27,193 nt of DNA from Desulfobacterales bacterium (GTDB lineage: Bacteria > Desulfobacterota > Desulfobacteria > Desulfobacterales > UBA11574). The DNA lies in contig JAUVTO010000005.1 in assembly GCA_030601485.1 (NCBI GenBank), positions 1 to 27,193 of the forward strand. The letters are read 5' to 3'. Position numbers and translations under genes: made by a program. Shown here in pieces: positions 15,516-23,335 of the stretch (positions within the stretch are counted from its first letter, which is position 1; every line of letters begins with the position of its first letter). The notes under the pieces were generated by a model. The model was not told the origin of the DNA, did not search any database, and saw only the letters and a program-made list of their open reading frames with translations.

Positions 15516-17762
15516 ATGGATACATTTAACTCACTAAAAAAACAACTTTTACAGATAAATCAGGACATCTCGACCCTTTTTTCTGATGCCGGATCCATAA
15601 CCGGGATGTCTGATCACTCCTTTGCAAATTGGCAAAAAACATGCAGCAGTATTTATAAACAGATGTCGGAACAAATTATTCGCGTTGCTGTTGTGGGTAC
15701 CATTAAATCCGGTAAGAGCACATTTATAAATTCACTTTTCAAGGGCGATTATCTAAAACGGGGAGCAGGAGTTGTTACATCGATTATTACACGAGTGCGC
15801 AGCGGAAAACAGCTTAACGCCAAACTTTTGTTTAAATCCTGGGATGAGGTTAATTCCGAGATAGATCAGGCCCTGGTTCTGTTTCCATCTGCAGACTGGC
15901 GTACGGAAAAGAACAGATTCGAAATCAGGCGAAAAGGGGAGCGAATTGATCTTCAGAAGGCGTTATCCTCTCTGGGCACAGAACATTTATTTACCAATTA
16001 TACCCGCAATCTTAACAGTGTTCTTCTGAGCTCATACATTAAAGGATATGAAAAGGTAAAAGACATGATTTCCTCAGATACTGTGACAAGTGAATATGAG
16101 GACAGCAGGTTTACAGAACACTGGGCTTTTGTGGGTGATGGATCTATGGCGGTCTATCTCAGGGATATTCAACTGGAAATCGATTCAGGAAACATTGACT
16201 CCAACATCGAAATTGCCGACTGCCAGGGAAGCGACTCCCCCAATCCCCTGCATCTTGCCATGATCCAGGATTATTTGCTCTTGACGCATCTTATTATATA
16301 TGTGGTTAGCAGCAGAACCGGACTTCGGGAGGCCGACCTCAAATTTTTATCCATAATAAAAAAAATGGGCATTATGGATAACATTTTGTTTGTTATAAAT
16401 TGTGATTTTAGCGAGCATGAATCGATCAACGACCTTCATGCTCTGATTGAAAAAGTAAAAGAAGAACTTTCAATAATAAAACCGGATCCTGAGATTTATT
16501 CAATATCAGCGCTTTTTAACCTTTTCAAAGTGCGAAATGGAAACCTGTCGCAAAAAGATAGGCTGAGACTTAACCAATGGGAAAAGGAAATGGAGTTTAC
16601 AGCCTTTTCAGACCGGGAAACAGATCGTTTTGAATCCTTGTTTTATAATAAACTGACCCGGGGCAGTTGCTCTCTGCTTTTGAAAAACCATCTCGAACGA
16701 CTGAATGTGATTTTATCGGGAATGGCTCATTGGATTTCAGTCAATCAGAATATTCTTGACAGAGATTCCGATAGTGCAAATGAAGTCATCGAAAAAATAA
16801 AACATAATCAGATAAGGATGAACAAGATAAAGTCGATGATAAAAAATACGCTTGACGGTTCCATTCAAAAGATAAAGCGCGAGTTAAAATCAGATATTGA
16901 TCGTTATTTTGACGTCCGATCCGGAGATCTGTTAGGTGAGATTGTTGAATTTGTCAGAAACTATTCCGTGCCCTATCAAAAATATGAAGAAAACCTTAAA
17001 GCTGCCGGTTTTTCAAACACCCTATATCTGGTTTTTCAGGAGTTCAAGCAGGCGCTTGACACTTATATGGCTGAAACAATAAATCCCGAAGTAATCCATT
17101 TTGTCAGGGAAAAGGAGATGCGGATCAATGAACATCTGGATTCCATCAGCACTTCATTCGATGTCATGGTACAGGATGCTATCATTGAATATAATAAGAT
17201 GATGGGAAATTTTGGGATCAACAGTTCTCGAAAGAACCAGGAAAAAATCGGATTGCCTGACATAGACTCGATAAAAAGCATAACCGGATTAGCGTTTCCT
17301 CCGGCAGTTGCGTCCATGAATTATACGGCAAAGATAAAAACCGAAGCAGTCATACGTCTCGGGTTTTATACCGTTCTTAAGTTTTTTAAAAAAATATTAA
17401 AAAAACCGCTTCAAAGTAAAAACGAGCAGGAAGTGCTGGCATTGAAGGATGGTGTATTGCGTATGAAGCGTGAAACAGAAAAATCGGTGATTTTTCATTT
17501 CAAAGACTACCAGGAAAACATAAAATTTCAATATATATATAAACTTATTGAGGCAGCATCAAATAGCCTTTACGAAACGTTAATCGATCGCTTTCAGGTA
17601 TATGGTACAGATCTTTCAGATATCGTCGAACTGATAAACAACAAGCTGATTGACAAGCAAAGGGCATCTGAAATCCTGAAAGACATGGAGCAGACTTCAA
17701 TAGGAATCGATGGCAGGATAAAAGTAATAATAGAAAAGATAGAGTCGAACGGATTAACCTGA
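15516..17762 (+). CDS. Bacterial dynamin-like GTPase
   Basis: 748 residues. The GTPase motifs are G1 GTIKSGKST (61-69), a switch-I threonine at T88 (VVTSIITR), G3 DCQGS (D235, G238), and a degenerate G4, NCDF (295-298), after hydrophobic strands. The rest is mostly long amphipathic helices (about 370-740), as in dynamin-superfamily stalks, with a hydrophobic patch near 585-600 (ITGLAFPPAVASM) that could be a membrane-touching tip. There is no signal peptide or clear transmembrane helix. Bacterial dynamins reshape or protect membranes; the role of this one is unknown. The ATG has no visible ribosome binding site, unlike its neighbours. An orphan parA follows after about 100 bases on the same strand, so the two may act together. 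Confidence 0.8.
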   Translation: MDTFNSLKKQLLQINQDISTLFSDAGSITGMSDHSFANWQKTCSSIYKQMSEQIIRVAVVGTIKSGKSTFINSLFKGDYLKRGAGVVTSIITRVRSGKQLNAKLLFKSWDEVNSEIDQALVLFPSADWRTEKNRFEIRRKGERIDLQKALSSLGTEHLFTNYTRNLNSVLLSSYIKGYEKVKDMISSDTVTSEYEDSRFTEHWAFVGDGSMAVYLRDIQLEIDSGNIDSNIEIADCQGSDSPNPLHLAMIQDYLLLTHLIIYVVSSRTGLREADLKFLSIIKKMGIMDNILFVINCDFSEHESINDLHALIEKVKEELSIIKPDPEIYSISALFNLFKVRNGNLSQKDRLRLNQWEKEMEFTAFSDRETDRFESLFYNKLTRGSCSLLLKNHLERLNVILSGMAHWISVNQNILDRDSDSANEVIEKIKHNQIRMNKIKSMIKNTLDGSIQKIKRELKSDIDRYFDVRSGDLLGEIVEFVRNYSVPYQKYEENLKAAGFSNTLYLVFQEFKQALDTYMAETINPEVIHFVREKEMRINEHLDSISTSFDVMVQDAIIEYNKMMGNFGINSSRKNQEKIGLPDIDSIKSITGLAFPPAVASMNYTAKIKTEAVIRLGFYTVLKFFKKILKKPLQSKNEQEVLALKDGVLRMKRETEKSVIFHFKDYQENIKFQYIYKLIEAASNSLYETLIDRFQVYGTDLSDIVELINNKLIDKQRASEILKDMEQTSIGIDGRIKVIIEKIESNGLT

Positions 17763-17864
17763 TGCTTAATCGGTATCAAGAAGTCAGATTATGGATGGAC
17801 ACCAGTTAATTGTGACGAGCGGAAAGTTACCAATGATCAATGACTATCAAAGGAGGTGTTAATT

Positions 17865-18659
17865 ATGGGTGATAAGAAGACCAGAATCATCGCTGTTGCA
17901 AATGAAAAGGGTGGCGTTGGGAAAACTGTTACGGTAATAAATCTTGGAGCAGCTTTTTGCAGGCAAGGGAAAGCGGTTCTTATTGTAGACATGGACCCGC
18001 AGTTTAATGCGACCCGGGGACTGGGTGTTGACATCGAAGCCGGAATGCTGACGGTATACGACCTTATTAAAGAAAATGAATCGATTACGGCGGCCGATGT
18101 GATTGTTCCGACAAAATGGAAGGGTCTTGATCTTGTACCGTCACATGTGGACCTTGCCGGTGCGGAGGTGGAACTGATTGACGAGGCTGGAAGGGAAAAC
18201 CGGTTGAAAGAAGGCCTTGAAAGCATTTCCGGAGAATATGATTTTATACTCCTGGATACGCCACCCAGCCTTTCCCTTTTGACCGTCAATGTATTAGCCT
18301 ATGCAAAAGAGGTTCTTATACCGTGCCAGACCCATCCCTATGCTTATGCCGCACTGGATGGACTCTTTGACACTATTTTTGCCGTCAAGGAGAATATTAA
18401 CCCGGATCTGAGCATAACCGGTATTGTTGCGACATTGTTTGACTCCCGAACACGGGTAAGCCATAACATTTTGGAGAAGCTTAAAAATGATGAGAAATAT
18501 ACGGATTTGCTTTTCGATACAGTAATAAGGGTTAATACAACGATTGCGGAAAGTGCTGATGTCAACAAGCCCTTGATTTTTTACAGAAAGAGCAGTTACG
18601 GTTCAATAGATTATACGAACCTTGCCAATGAATTGCTGACACACCGCAATAAAATTTAA
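17865..18659 (+). CDS. parA: ParA/Soj-family ATPase (orphan)
   Basis: 264 residues. Deviant Walker A KGGVGKT (15-21) with the signature lysine K15, A-prime motif DMDPQ (42-46), Walker B FILLDTPPS (D131), and TLFDSRTRVSHNILE near 190, all typical of chromosomal-type ParA/Soj. Such ATPases bind DNA without sequence preference and position cargo. No parB, parS-like palindrome or origin is found nearby, so it probably moves something other than the chromosome origin. The frame opens at a GTG at 17856, but AGGAGG (17851-17856) covers it and stands 8 bases ahead of ATG 17865. It lies downstream of the dynamin-like gene and converges with the YcaO gene. Confidence 0.9.
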   Translation: MGDKKTRIIAVANEKGGVGKTVTVINLGAAFCRQGKAVLIVDMDPQFNATRGLGVDIEAGMLTVYDLIKENESITAADVIVPTKWKGLDLVPSHVDLAGAEVELIDEAGRENRLKEGLESISGEYDFILLDTPPSLSLLTVNVLAYAKEVLIPCQTHPYAYAALDGLFDTIFAVKENINPDLSITGIVATLFDSRTRVSHNILEKLKNDEKYTDLLFDTVIRVNTTIAESADVNKPLIFYRKSSYGSIDYTNLANELLTHRNKI

Positions 18660-18700
18660 TTTTACCACAATTACACATCGAACAGTAAATATGAGGCCGT

Positions 18701-18723
18701 CCGGATAACCAATCGCAATCCGG
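18701..18723. terminator. Possible bidirectional stem between parA and ycaO
   Basis: CCGGAT (18701-18706) and ATCCGG (18718-18723) form a 6-bp GC-rich stem in the 65-base gap between two converging genes. Only a weak tail (GTTAGTTTTG) follows on the plus strand, and none on the minus strand, so the terminator call rests mainly on position. Confidence 0.3.
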
Positions 18724-18724
18724 G

Positions 18725-20455
18725 TTAGTTTTGCCGCAGCTTGACCAGACTATCTTTTGCAAACGCTATTTTAGGATCCATAGCCAAGGCCATTTCATAA
18801 TATTTTATGGCGTTTCCTTTTTGGCCCATATCCCGATAATTTGAAGCAATGTTGGCATAATCGATTGCTGAACCCGGGTCAAGCTGAAGAACCTTTTTAA
18901 AACATGCTATGGCCTTTTCATGCTCTTTGAGTTTGAAATAGCTGAATCCCATTAGGTTATAAATATCTGTTCTTTCTTTGTCATACTTTTCCGCGTTTTT
19001 TAATACTGCAAGAGCCCTGCGGTATTCCCCCATTTCTTTGAGGCAGACACCCATGTAGGAATAGATACTGGGGATGTCCTGCTCTGTGGGATCAAGTTCC
19101 AGAGCCCGGGTGAAATAGTTGAGCGCTGATACCGGATTATTAAGAGCGAGGTGGCATGAACCTAGATAAAATTTGATGTAATATTGGCCCGGAAGCATTT
19201 TTTCTATCTTTTTAAGCTCATGAATAGCCATGTCCGGATTTTTGTTTTCAGTGATAATTTTTGCAGAAAACATCCCCACGCTGGTTTCCAGGGCGCGCTC
19301 TCTGAAATGTGCTCCGGGTATAATGGTATAAAATGCCGGTATTTCAAGTAAAGAATGCATTATATCCACGACAATGACTTCCATACCTTTTTTTGAAAGG
19401 GCAGATATTAAGTTTTGAACTTCAACTTTAATATTTTTGTTTGAAAGATCAGGAAGGGTGTTGATATCTACTTCTTTGCCCGGGTTGATTATAAAATCGG
19501 TGTCTTCCACTTTAGTAAATTTGGGAAGGCCGCTGGCCTCATAGTTGGAACCCGTATTAAAATCACCGGCAAGCTGGGCCACTTCCGTAAGGGCACGACT
19601 TAAGGCCTTTTGAGGATCGGGTGTTGTTCCGGCTGTCCAGACGATTTCACTCTTGGCCGGGAAGTTTAAAGGATCATAGGCCAGGATACCAACGGAAGGG
19701 ATGCCCATATCCAGAGAAAAATCTGAAAGATAGAATTTTATCCCGTTATTTCTGAATTTTTGTATCATTTGAACAACCATCGGGTCTGTGGCGGAATCCG
19801 CATTAATTGCCGGTACTTTCAGACTGTTTCGGCTGATGATGGAAGATACGTGCCGTTCAACAATTTCGCAGACACCCTGACTTATAGCTTCCTCAACGCA
19901 ATTGCCGGCCGATGGACCGTTGAATTCATTTATAGTGAAAAACCAGTTAAAAGGAATTGCGACCTCTTGATTCCGGGTCAGATTGAAGGCCCGGGTCCAT
20001 TTTAAGGGCAGGTCCTCAAATATTTTTCTGGATATTTCCAGATCATCCGAATCATCGTTGACGGACCGGGCGATCATCTCAAAAGAAATGGCTCTGTCTT
20101 TTATGTTGCGGTATTTTTCAATAAAAAAGTTTTTTGGATTTTTACAGAAGCTAAAAAAACTATATCTTTCGGCAAGTTCCATTACCGCGCTGGCTTCGGA
20201 TTGTTCTGGAGTAGCTCCTTTGCCCATCTGTTTTTTTGTTCCGATGATTTTTATTGCATCTTTACCGCAGCTACTGAAATAGACCGGAATATCTAATCTT
20301 CCATTATCGATTCTTACGGTGTATTCAAGGATGTCAAGATTAACCTTTTTTAATTTTTCCTTGAATATTCTGACTGTTTCTCCAGGTGAAAATATTTTAT
20401 CCTGGTCCAGGGTGAACCGCTTGAAGGCATCATTTAAAATAATCTTATGTGTCAT
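18725..20455 (-). CDS. YcaO-domain protein with C-terminal TPR repeats
   Basis: 576 residues, close to E. coli YcaO (586). The YcaO ATP-binding segments are visible: GKGATPEQSEASAVMELAER (79-97), NGPSAGNCVEEAISQGVCEIVER (179-201) and the PDPQKALSRALTEVAQLAGD stretch (279-298). The C-terminal part is at least four TPR repeats (about 424-562; for example ALNYFTRALELDP and AIACFKKVLQLDP). YcaO enzymes use ATP to activate amide backbones (azolines, thioamides), but E. coli YcaO instead supports methylthiolation of ribosomal protein S12 by RimO. No precursor peptide, TfuA, dehydrogenase or rimO lies nearby, so the target cannot be read from context. AAGGA stands 6 bases before the ATG. Confidence 0.87.
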   Translation of the reverse strand: MTHKIILNDAFKRFTLDQDKIFSPGETVRIFKEKLKKVNLDILEYTVRIDNGRLDIPVYFSSCGKDAIKIIGTKKQMGKGATPEQSEASAVMELAERYSFFSFCKNPKNFFIEKYRNIKDRAISFEMIARSVNDDSDDLEISRKIFEDLPLKWTRAFNLTRNQEVAIPFNWFFTINEFNGPSAGNCVEEAISQGVCEIVERHVSSIISRNSLKVPAINADSATDPMVVQMIQKFRNNGIKFYLSDFSLDMGIPSVGILAYDPLNFPAKSEIVWTAGTTPDPQKALSRALTEVAQLAGDFNTGSNYEASGLPKFTKVEDTDFIINPGKEVDINTLPDLSNKNIKVEVQNLISALSKKGMEVIVVDIMHSLLEIPAFYTIIPGAHFRERALETSVGMFSAKIITENKNPDMAIHELKKIEKMLPGQYYIKFYLGSCHLALNNPVSALNYFTRALELDPTEQDIPSIYSYMGVCLKEMGEYRRALAVLKNAEKYDKERTDIYNLMGFSYFKLKEHEKAIACFKKVLQLDPGSAIDYANIASNYRDMGQKGNAIKYYEMALAMDPKIAFAKDSLVKLRQN

Positions 20456-20513
20456 AAATTTCCTTTTCTATGAAAACCAAGATTGATAACATAAACTTCT
20501 TAATTTTTATAGA

Positions 20514-20541
20514 GCTATAATGCAAGTTTTAAAAAGATCAA
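20514..20541 (-). promoter_or_regulatory. Promoter for the YcaO gene
   Basis: Minus strand: TTGATC (20541-20536), 16-base spacer, TATAGC (20519-20514), about 58 bases ahead of the ATG at 20455. It is divergent from the tRNA promoter at 20566-20594. Confidence 0.4.
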
Positions 20542-20565
20542 AATATTATGAATAACTTTTTTAAA

Positions 20566-20594
20566 TTGACCGCTTTGATACAATTTGATATGAG
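20566..20594 (+). promoter_or_regulatory. Promoter for tRNA-Ala
   Basis: TTGACC (20566-20571), 17 bases, TATGAG (20589-20594), placing transcription start near 20601, about 10 bases before the mature tRNA end. Confidence 0.5.
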
Positions 20595-20610
20595 ATAGTG
20601 ATTGTTTTGT

Positions 20611-20686
20611 GGGGATGTAGCTCAGTTGGGAGAGCGCGGCGTTCGCAATGCCGAGGTCGAGGGTTCGATTCCCTTCATCTCCACCA
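20611..20686 (+). tRNA. tRNA-Ala (anticodon CGC)
   Basis: 76 bases including an encoded CCA end. Acceptor stem GGGGATG/CATCTCC (one G-U pair), D arm GCTC/GAGC, anticodon stem CGGCG/TGCCG with loop TTCGCAA, so the anticodon is CGC (codon GCG), T arm GAGGG/CCCTT with TTCGATT loop. It lies ahead of hisB on the same strand. Confidence 0.95.
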
Positions 20687-20770
20687 AGGCCTATTAAAAT
20701 ACCCGTGTGTTTGCCGTAAATGCAGCGCGAAGTCCAAAAGGAAAACATACAAGTAAGGAACAATAAGATT

Positions 20771-21358
20771 ATGGAACGTACAGCTAAGGTCGAGCGTGAA
20801 ACAAAAGAAACCCGAATTTGTATAGAGCTTAATTTAGACGGTGGCGGCAAAAATAAAATATCCACAGGAATTCCTTTTTTTGATCATATGCTGACACTCT
20901 TTAGCGTTCATGGGTTTTTTGATCTTTCCATTGAAGCCAGCGGAGATATTGATGTGGATTTCCATCACACAGTAGAAGATGTGGGTCTCGTCCTGGGAGA
21001 TGCTTTTGATAAGGCTCTCGGCGATAGAAAGGGAATAAAAAGATTCGGCTATGCTGTTACACCCATGGATGATTCCTTATCTTCTGTTGCCGCTGACTTG
21101 TCTAAACGTCCCTTTCTGGTTTACAATGTTCCCCAAAAAGCAGATATGGGGGGGAACAATTTCACGTCTCTTACAAAGGAATTTTTAAGAGCGTTTTCAA
21201 ACCGGGGCGGAATGAATCTGCATGTAAATGTTCTTTACGGCGAAAATGAGCATCATGTTCTTGAATCTATTTTCAAAACCATGGCAAGGGCTCTGGATCA
21301 GGCAACTTCTTTTGATGGGCGATTAACGGACATTCGGTCTTCAAAAGGTGTTTTGTAA
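20771..21358 (+). CDS. hisB: Imidazoleglycerol-phosphate dehydratase
   Basis: 195 residues, a monofunctional dehydratase without the phosphatase domain fused in E. coli HisB. Metal-binding motifs: FFDHM (D38, H39), HHTVED (65-70) and HHVLES (161-166). It dehydrates imidazoleglycerol phosphate in histidine synthesis. The frame extends to 20720, but AAGGAA (20755-20760) is 10 bases ahead of ATG 20771 and MERTAKVERET is the normal family start. The usual hisH is not next to it; a lipoprotein gene begins 2 bases after the stop, then hisA. Confidence 0.95.
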   Translation: MERTAKVERETKETRICIELNLDGGGKNKISTGIPFFDHMLTLFSVHGFFDLSIEASGDIDVDFHHTVEDVGLVLGDAFDKALGDRKGIKRFGYAVTPMDDSLSSVAADLSKRPFLVYNVPQKADMGGNNFTSLTKEFLRAFSNRGGMNLHVNVLYGENEHHVLESIFKTMARALDQATSFDGRLTDIRSSKGVL

Positions 21359-21360
21359 TC

Positions 21361-22065
21361 ATGTATCAAAATAAATCAACCGTATGGATTAAAATTTTTC
21401 TTTTAACAGGGATACTGTCTTTGCCGGGCTGCACAAAAAATATCGTGGTAAAGGAAAATGTTCTCTCCACATCAGGCATAGAAAAAATACTGATTTTTCC
21501 CTTTAAAAACATGGCTGCAGTGTATGGTGAAAATGTAAACTCCCGTTGTCCGATCTGTGGGAAAGTTTTCATGACAGGGGAGGTTGCACAAGATTCAGAA
21601 CATGCGCTTACAGAGCAACTGTTTATTTTTTTGAGGGACCGAAAAGATATCCAGCTGATACCTGCAAGTCAGTCTCAGGGAGTGGTGTCGGATCTTTTGT
21701 CAGAGAATAAGAAAAGGTTGTCGGAACGAGATCTGTTGGTAGAAACAGGACGTGTCCTGAAGGCCGATTTGGTATTGTCAGGTTATATTTTTCGTTTCCG
21801 GGAACGTGTGGGAGGCAAATACTCGGTCGATCTGCCTGCCTCTGTGGCATTTGATATCCATCTTATCCGTGTGGCAGATGGTCGTTTATTATGGAACGAT
21901 CATTTTGATGAAACTCAACGACCGTTATCTGAAAACCTTTTTCAACTGGGCTCCTTTTTGCAAAGAAAGGCTAGATGGATTACTGCAAATGAGATGGCTG
22001 TGTCGGGTCTTAAAGATATTCTTAAGAGCTTTCCTTTTTCAAACAAAGCTGAACCAAAACACTAA
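21361..22065 (+). CDS. Predicted outer-membrane lipoprotein with a CPxC knuckle
   Basis: 234 residues. Signal sequence WIKIFLLTGILSLPGC with lipobox LPGC; lipid-carrying Cys is C24, followed by T-K, not Asp, so outer-membrane sorting is expected. Residues 41-50 (EKILIFPFKN) and the later VLKADLVLSGYIFRF with FDIHLIRVADGRLLWNDHFDE resemble the fold of CsgG/LpoB/TolB-N-like lipoproteins, but no named family is certain. Unusual for a secreted lipoprotein is SRCPICGKVF (C63, C66), a zinc-knuckle half. It sits 2 bases after hisB and about 90 before hisA, in the place where hisH is common, so it is probably co-transcribed with histidine genes. AAGGTG lies 10 bases upstream of the ATG. Confidence 0.8.
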   Translation: MYQNKSTVWIKIFLLTGILSLPGCTKNIVVKENVLSTSGIEKILIFPFKNMAAVYGENVNSRCPICGKVFMTGEVAQDSEHALTEQLFIFLRDRKDIQLIPASQSQGVVSDLLSENKKRLSERDLLVETGRVLKADLVLSGYIFRFRERVGGKYSVDLPASVAFDIHLIRVADGRLLWNDHFDETQRPLSENLFQLGSFLQRKARWITANEMAVSGLKDILKSFPFSNKAEPKH

Positions 22066-22155
22066 TCATATCACCAAAACGCAGAAATACAATTATTTAA
22101 AATACCATAAAATTTCTTCAAAAAAACAAAACCTTCACAAGGAAAATACTACAGC

Positions 22156-22878
22156 ATGATTATAATTCCTGCGGTTGATATAAAAAAAGGGAAATGTGTG
22201 CGACTTCTTCAGGGGCGTATGGATGAAGAAACGGTTTTTTCAGATGATCCTGCTGCTATGGCAAAGAGGTGGGAGGATGAAGGTGCGGAAATTATTCATG
22301 TGATTGATCTTGACGGCGCCGTTGAAAAAAGTCCGCAGAACTTAAATTCTATAAGGAACATCATAGAGCGCGTAACTGCGCATATTCAGGTGGGCGGTGG
22401 AATCAGAAACGAAAAAACGGTCAGGTTGGTACTGGATCTTGGTGTTCAAAGGGTCATTATTGGCACACAAGCGATTCGAAACCCAAATTTTGTGAAAGAC
22501 GTGTGCAAGACATTCCCCGGCAGGATTGTTGTGGGCATTGATGCGCGAAACGGGCTTGTTGCAATCGAGGGGTGGACAAAAACCACTAAAGTTAAGGCTG
22601 TGGATCTTGCAAAACAGTTTGAGGATTGCGGTGTCGCCGCGATCAATTTTACAGATATCCACAGAGATGGGATGCAGACAGGTCCAAACATTGATGAAAC
22701 CCGGCGTCTGGCAGAAGCGATTTCCATACCTGTGGTTGCTTCCGGCGGCGTCTCAACAATAGAAGATATTAAAAATATTCTACCGTTAAAAGAAGCAGGG
22801 GTTGTGGGTGTTATCACGGGCAGAGCGTTATACAGCGGAAGTCTGAATCTTAAAGAGGCCATTGAAATTGCAAAATAA
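22156..22878 (+). CDS. hisA: ProFAR isomerase HisA
   Basis: 240 residues, the family length. Catalytic D8 (IIPAVDIKKGKCVRL) and D129 (GIDARNG), half-barrel phosphate loops QVGGGIRN and VASGGV, and TDIHRDGMQTGPN (D167, D171) are all present. It performs the Amadori isomerisation of ProFAR to PRFAR in histidine synthesis. HisF is a sister family, but HisF starts with a KRIIPCLD-type motif, so HisA is preferred. AAGGA lies about 12 bases before the ATG. It is the last gene before the repeat element at 22900. Confidence 0.94.
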   Translation: MIIIPAVDIKKGKCVRLLQGRMDEETVFSDDPAAMAKRWEDEGAEIIHVIDLDGAVEKSPQNLNSIRNIIERVTAHIQVGGGIRNEKTVRLVLDLGVQRVIIGTQAIRNPNFVKDVCKTFPGRIVVGIDARNGLVAIEGWTKTTKVKAVDLAKQFEDCGVAAINFTDIHRDGMQTGPNIDETRRLAEAISIPVVASGGVSTIEDIKNILPLKEAGVVGVITGRALYSGSLNLKEAIEIAK

Positions 22879-22899
22879 CAAAATTTAGGTGTCAAGTAT

Positions 22900-23057
22900 G
22901 ATGAATTCGTAAAAAGTCCGATTTAGACGGTCTCGTAAAAAGTCAAAATTTGCAGGATTCTCCAATTCAGTATTCTGACAACAAGCTTAAATAATTCGTA
23001 ATTCCTGAATCCCTAAATTCCTAAATCCATGTAAAAAGGACTTTTTACATGGGCATC
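22900..23057. mobile_element. MITE-like element with terminal inverted repeats and 6-bp target duplication
   Basis: 158 bases, no protein. Left end GATGAATTCGTAAAAAGTCC (22900-22919) and right end, as reverse complement, GATGCCCATGTAAAAAGTCC (23057-23038) agree at 15 of 20 positions, with the inner 11 identical. The direct repeat AAGTAT flanks both sides (22894-22899 and 23058-23063). Inside, a second CGTAAAAAGTC (22934-22944) repeats at 26-base period, and the right end is itself a 12-bp perfect hairpin (CCATGTAAAAAG at 23027-23038 and its complement at 23041-23052). Another end copy sits at 3429-3447. No transposase is present, so movement would need help in trans. Confidence 0.65.
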
Positions 23058-23098
23058 AAGTATAACTAATTGAAATGATTTAAATACCAATAAATATC

Positions 23099-23127
23099 TT
23101 GACAAAATTAACTTTAATAATTAGATT
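23099..23127 (+). promoter_or_regulatory. Sigma-70 promoter for dnaG-rpoD
   Basis: TTGACA (23099-23104), 17-base spacer, TAGATT (23122-23127). Transcription would start near 23134, inside a perfect palindrome (23126-23145). A second candidate, TTGATT (23164-23169), 16 bases, TATAAA (23186-23191), lies downstream and overlaps the palindrome ATCTAT-AAA-ATAGAT (23183-23197). Confidence 0.55.
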
Positions 23128-23145
23128 TTAAGATTAATCTTAAAA
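23126..23145. promoter_or_regulatory. Perfect 20-bp palindrome at the dnaG transcription start
   Basis: TTTTAAGATT and its exact reverse complement AATCTTAAAA abut with no spacer, overlapping the last two bases of the -10 box and the expected start site. The position suits an operator for a dimeric regulator. The AT bias of the gap makes chance symmetry easier, but ten symmetric pairs without a mismatch are still unlikely. Confidence 0.45.
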
Positions 23146-23173
23146 ATTTATGATTATTAAATCTTGATTTTTG

Positions 23174-23335
23174 ATGGAACTTATCTATAAAATAGATACA
23201 GATCTTCAATTATATCAACTTAAGCACATACGTACATGTGCAAAACTTCATTCCATTTACGATCCTTCCGTTATTGTCAGTTTTTCCGGTTTCATAGCGA
23301 TGGAGGTTGGTCTTTTTGACAATTTATATTCCTGA
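23174..23335 (+). CDS. Possible small leader ORF ahead of dnaG (53 codons)
   Basis: ATG 23174 opens 53 codons (MELIYKIDTDLQLYQLKHIR..., ending FDNLYS) to a TGA at 23333-23335. It overlaps the dnaG start by 20 bases in another frame and contains the dnaG ribosome binding site, so translation could be coupled. Against it: no ribosome binding site of its own, no recognised family, and the second promoter candidate would start transcription after its ATG. A hairpin GCACAT/ATGTGC (23224-23241) lies within it. Confidence 0.25.
   Translation: MELIYKIDTDLQLYQLKHIRTCAKLHSIYDPSVIVSFSGFIAMEVGLFDNLYS

Noticed and set aside
17763..17864. parS-like or origin-like sites near parA
   Set aside because: No palindromic 14-16-bp site or iterons were seen in the gap or its flanks.
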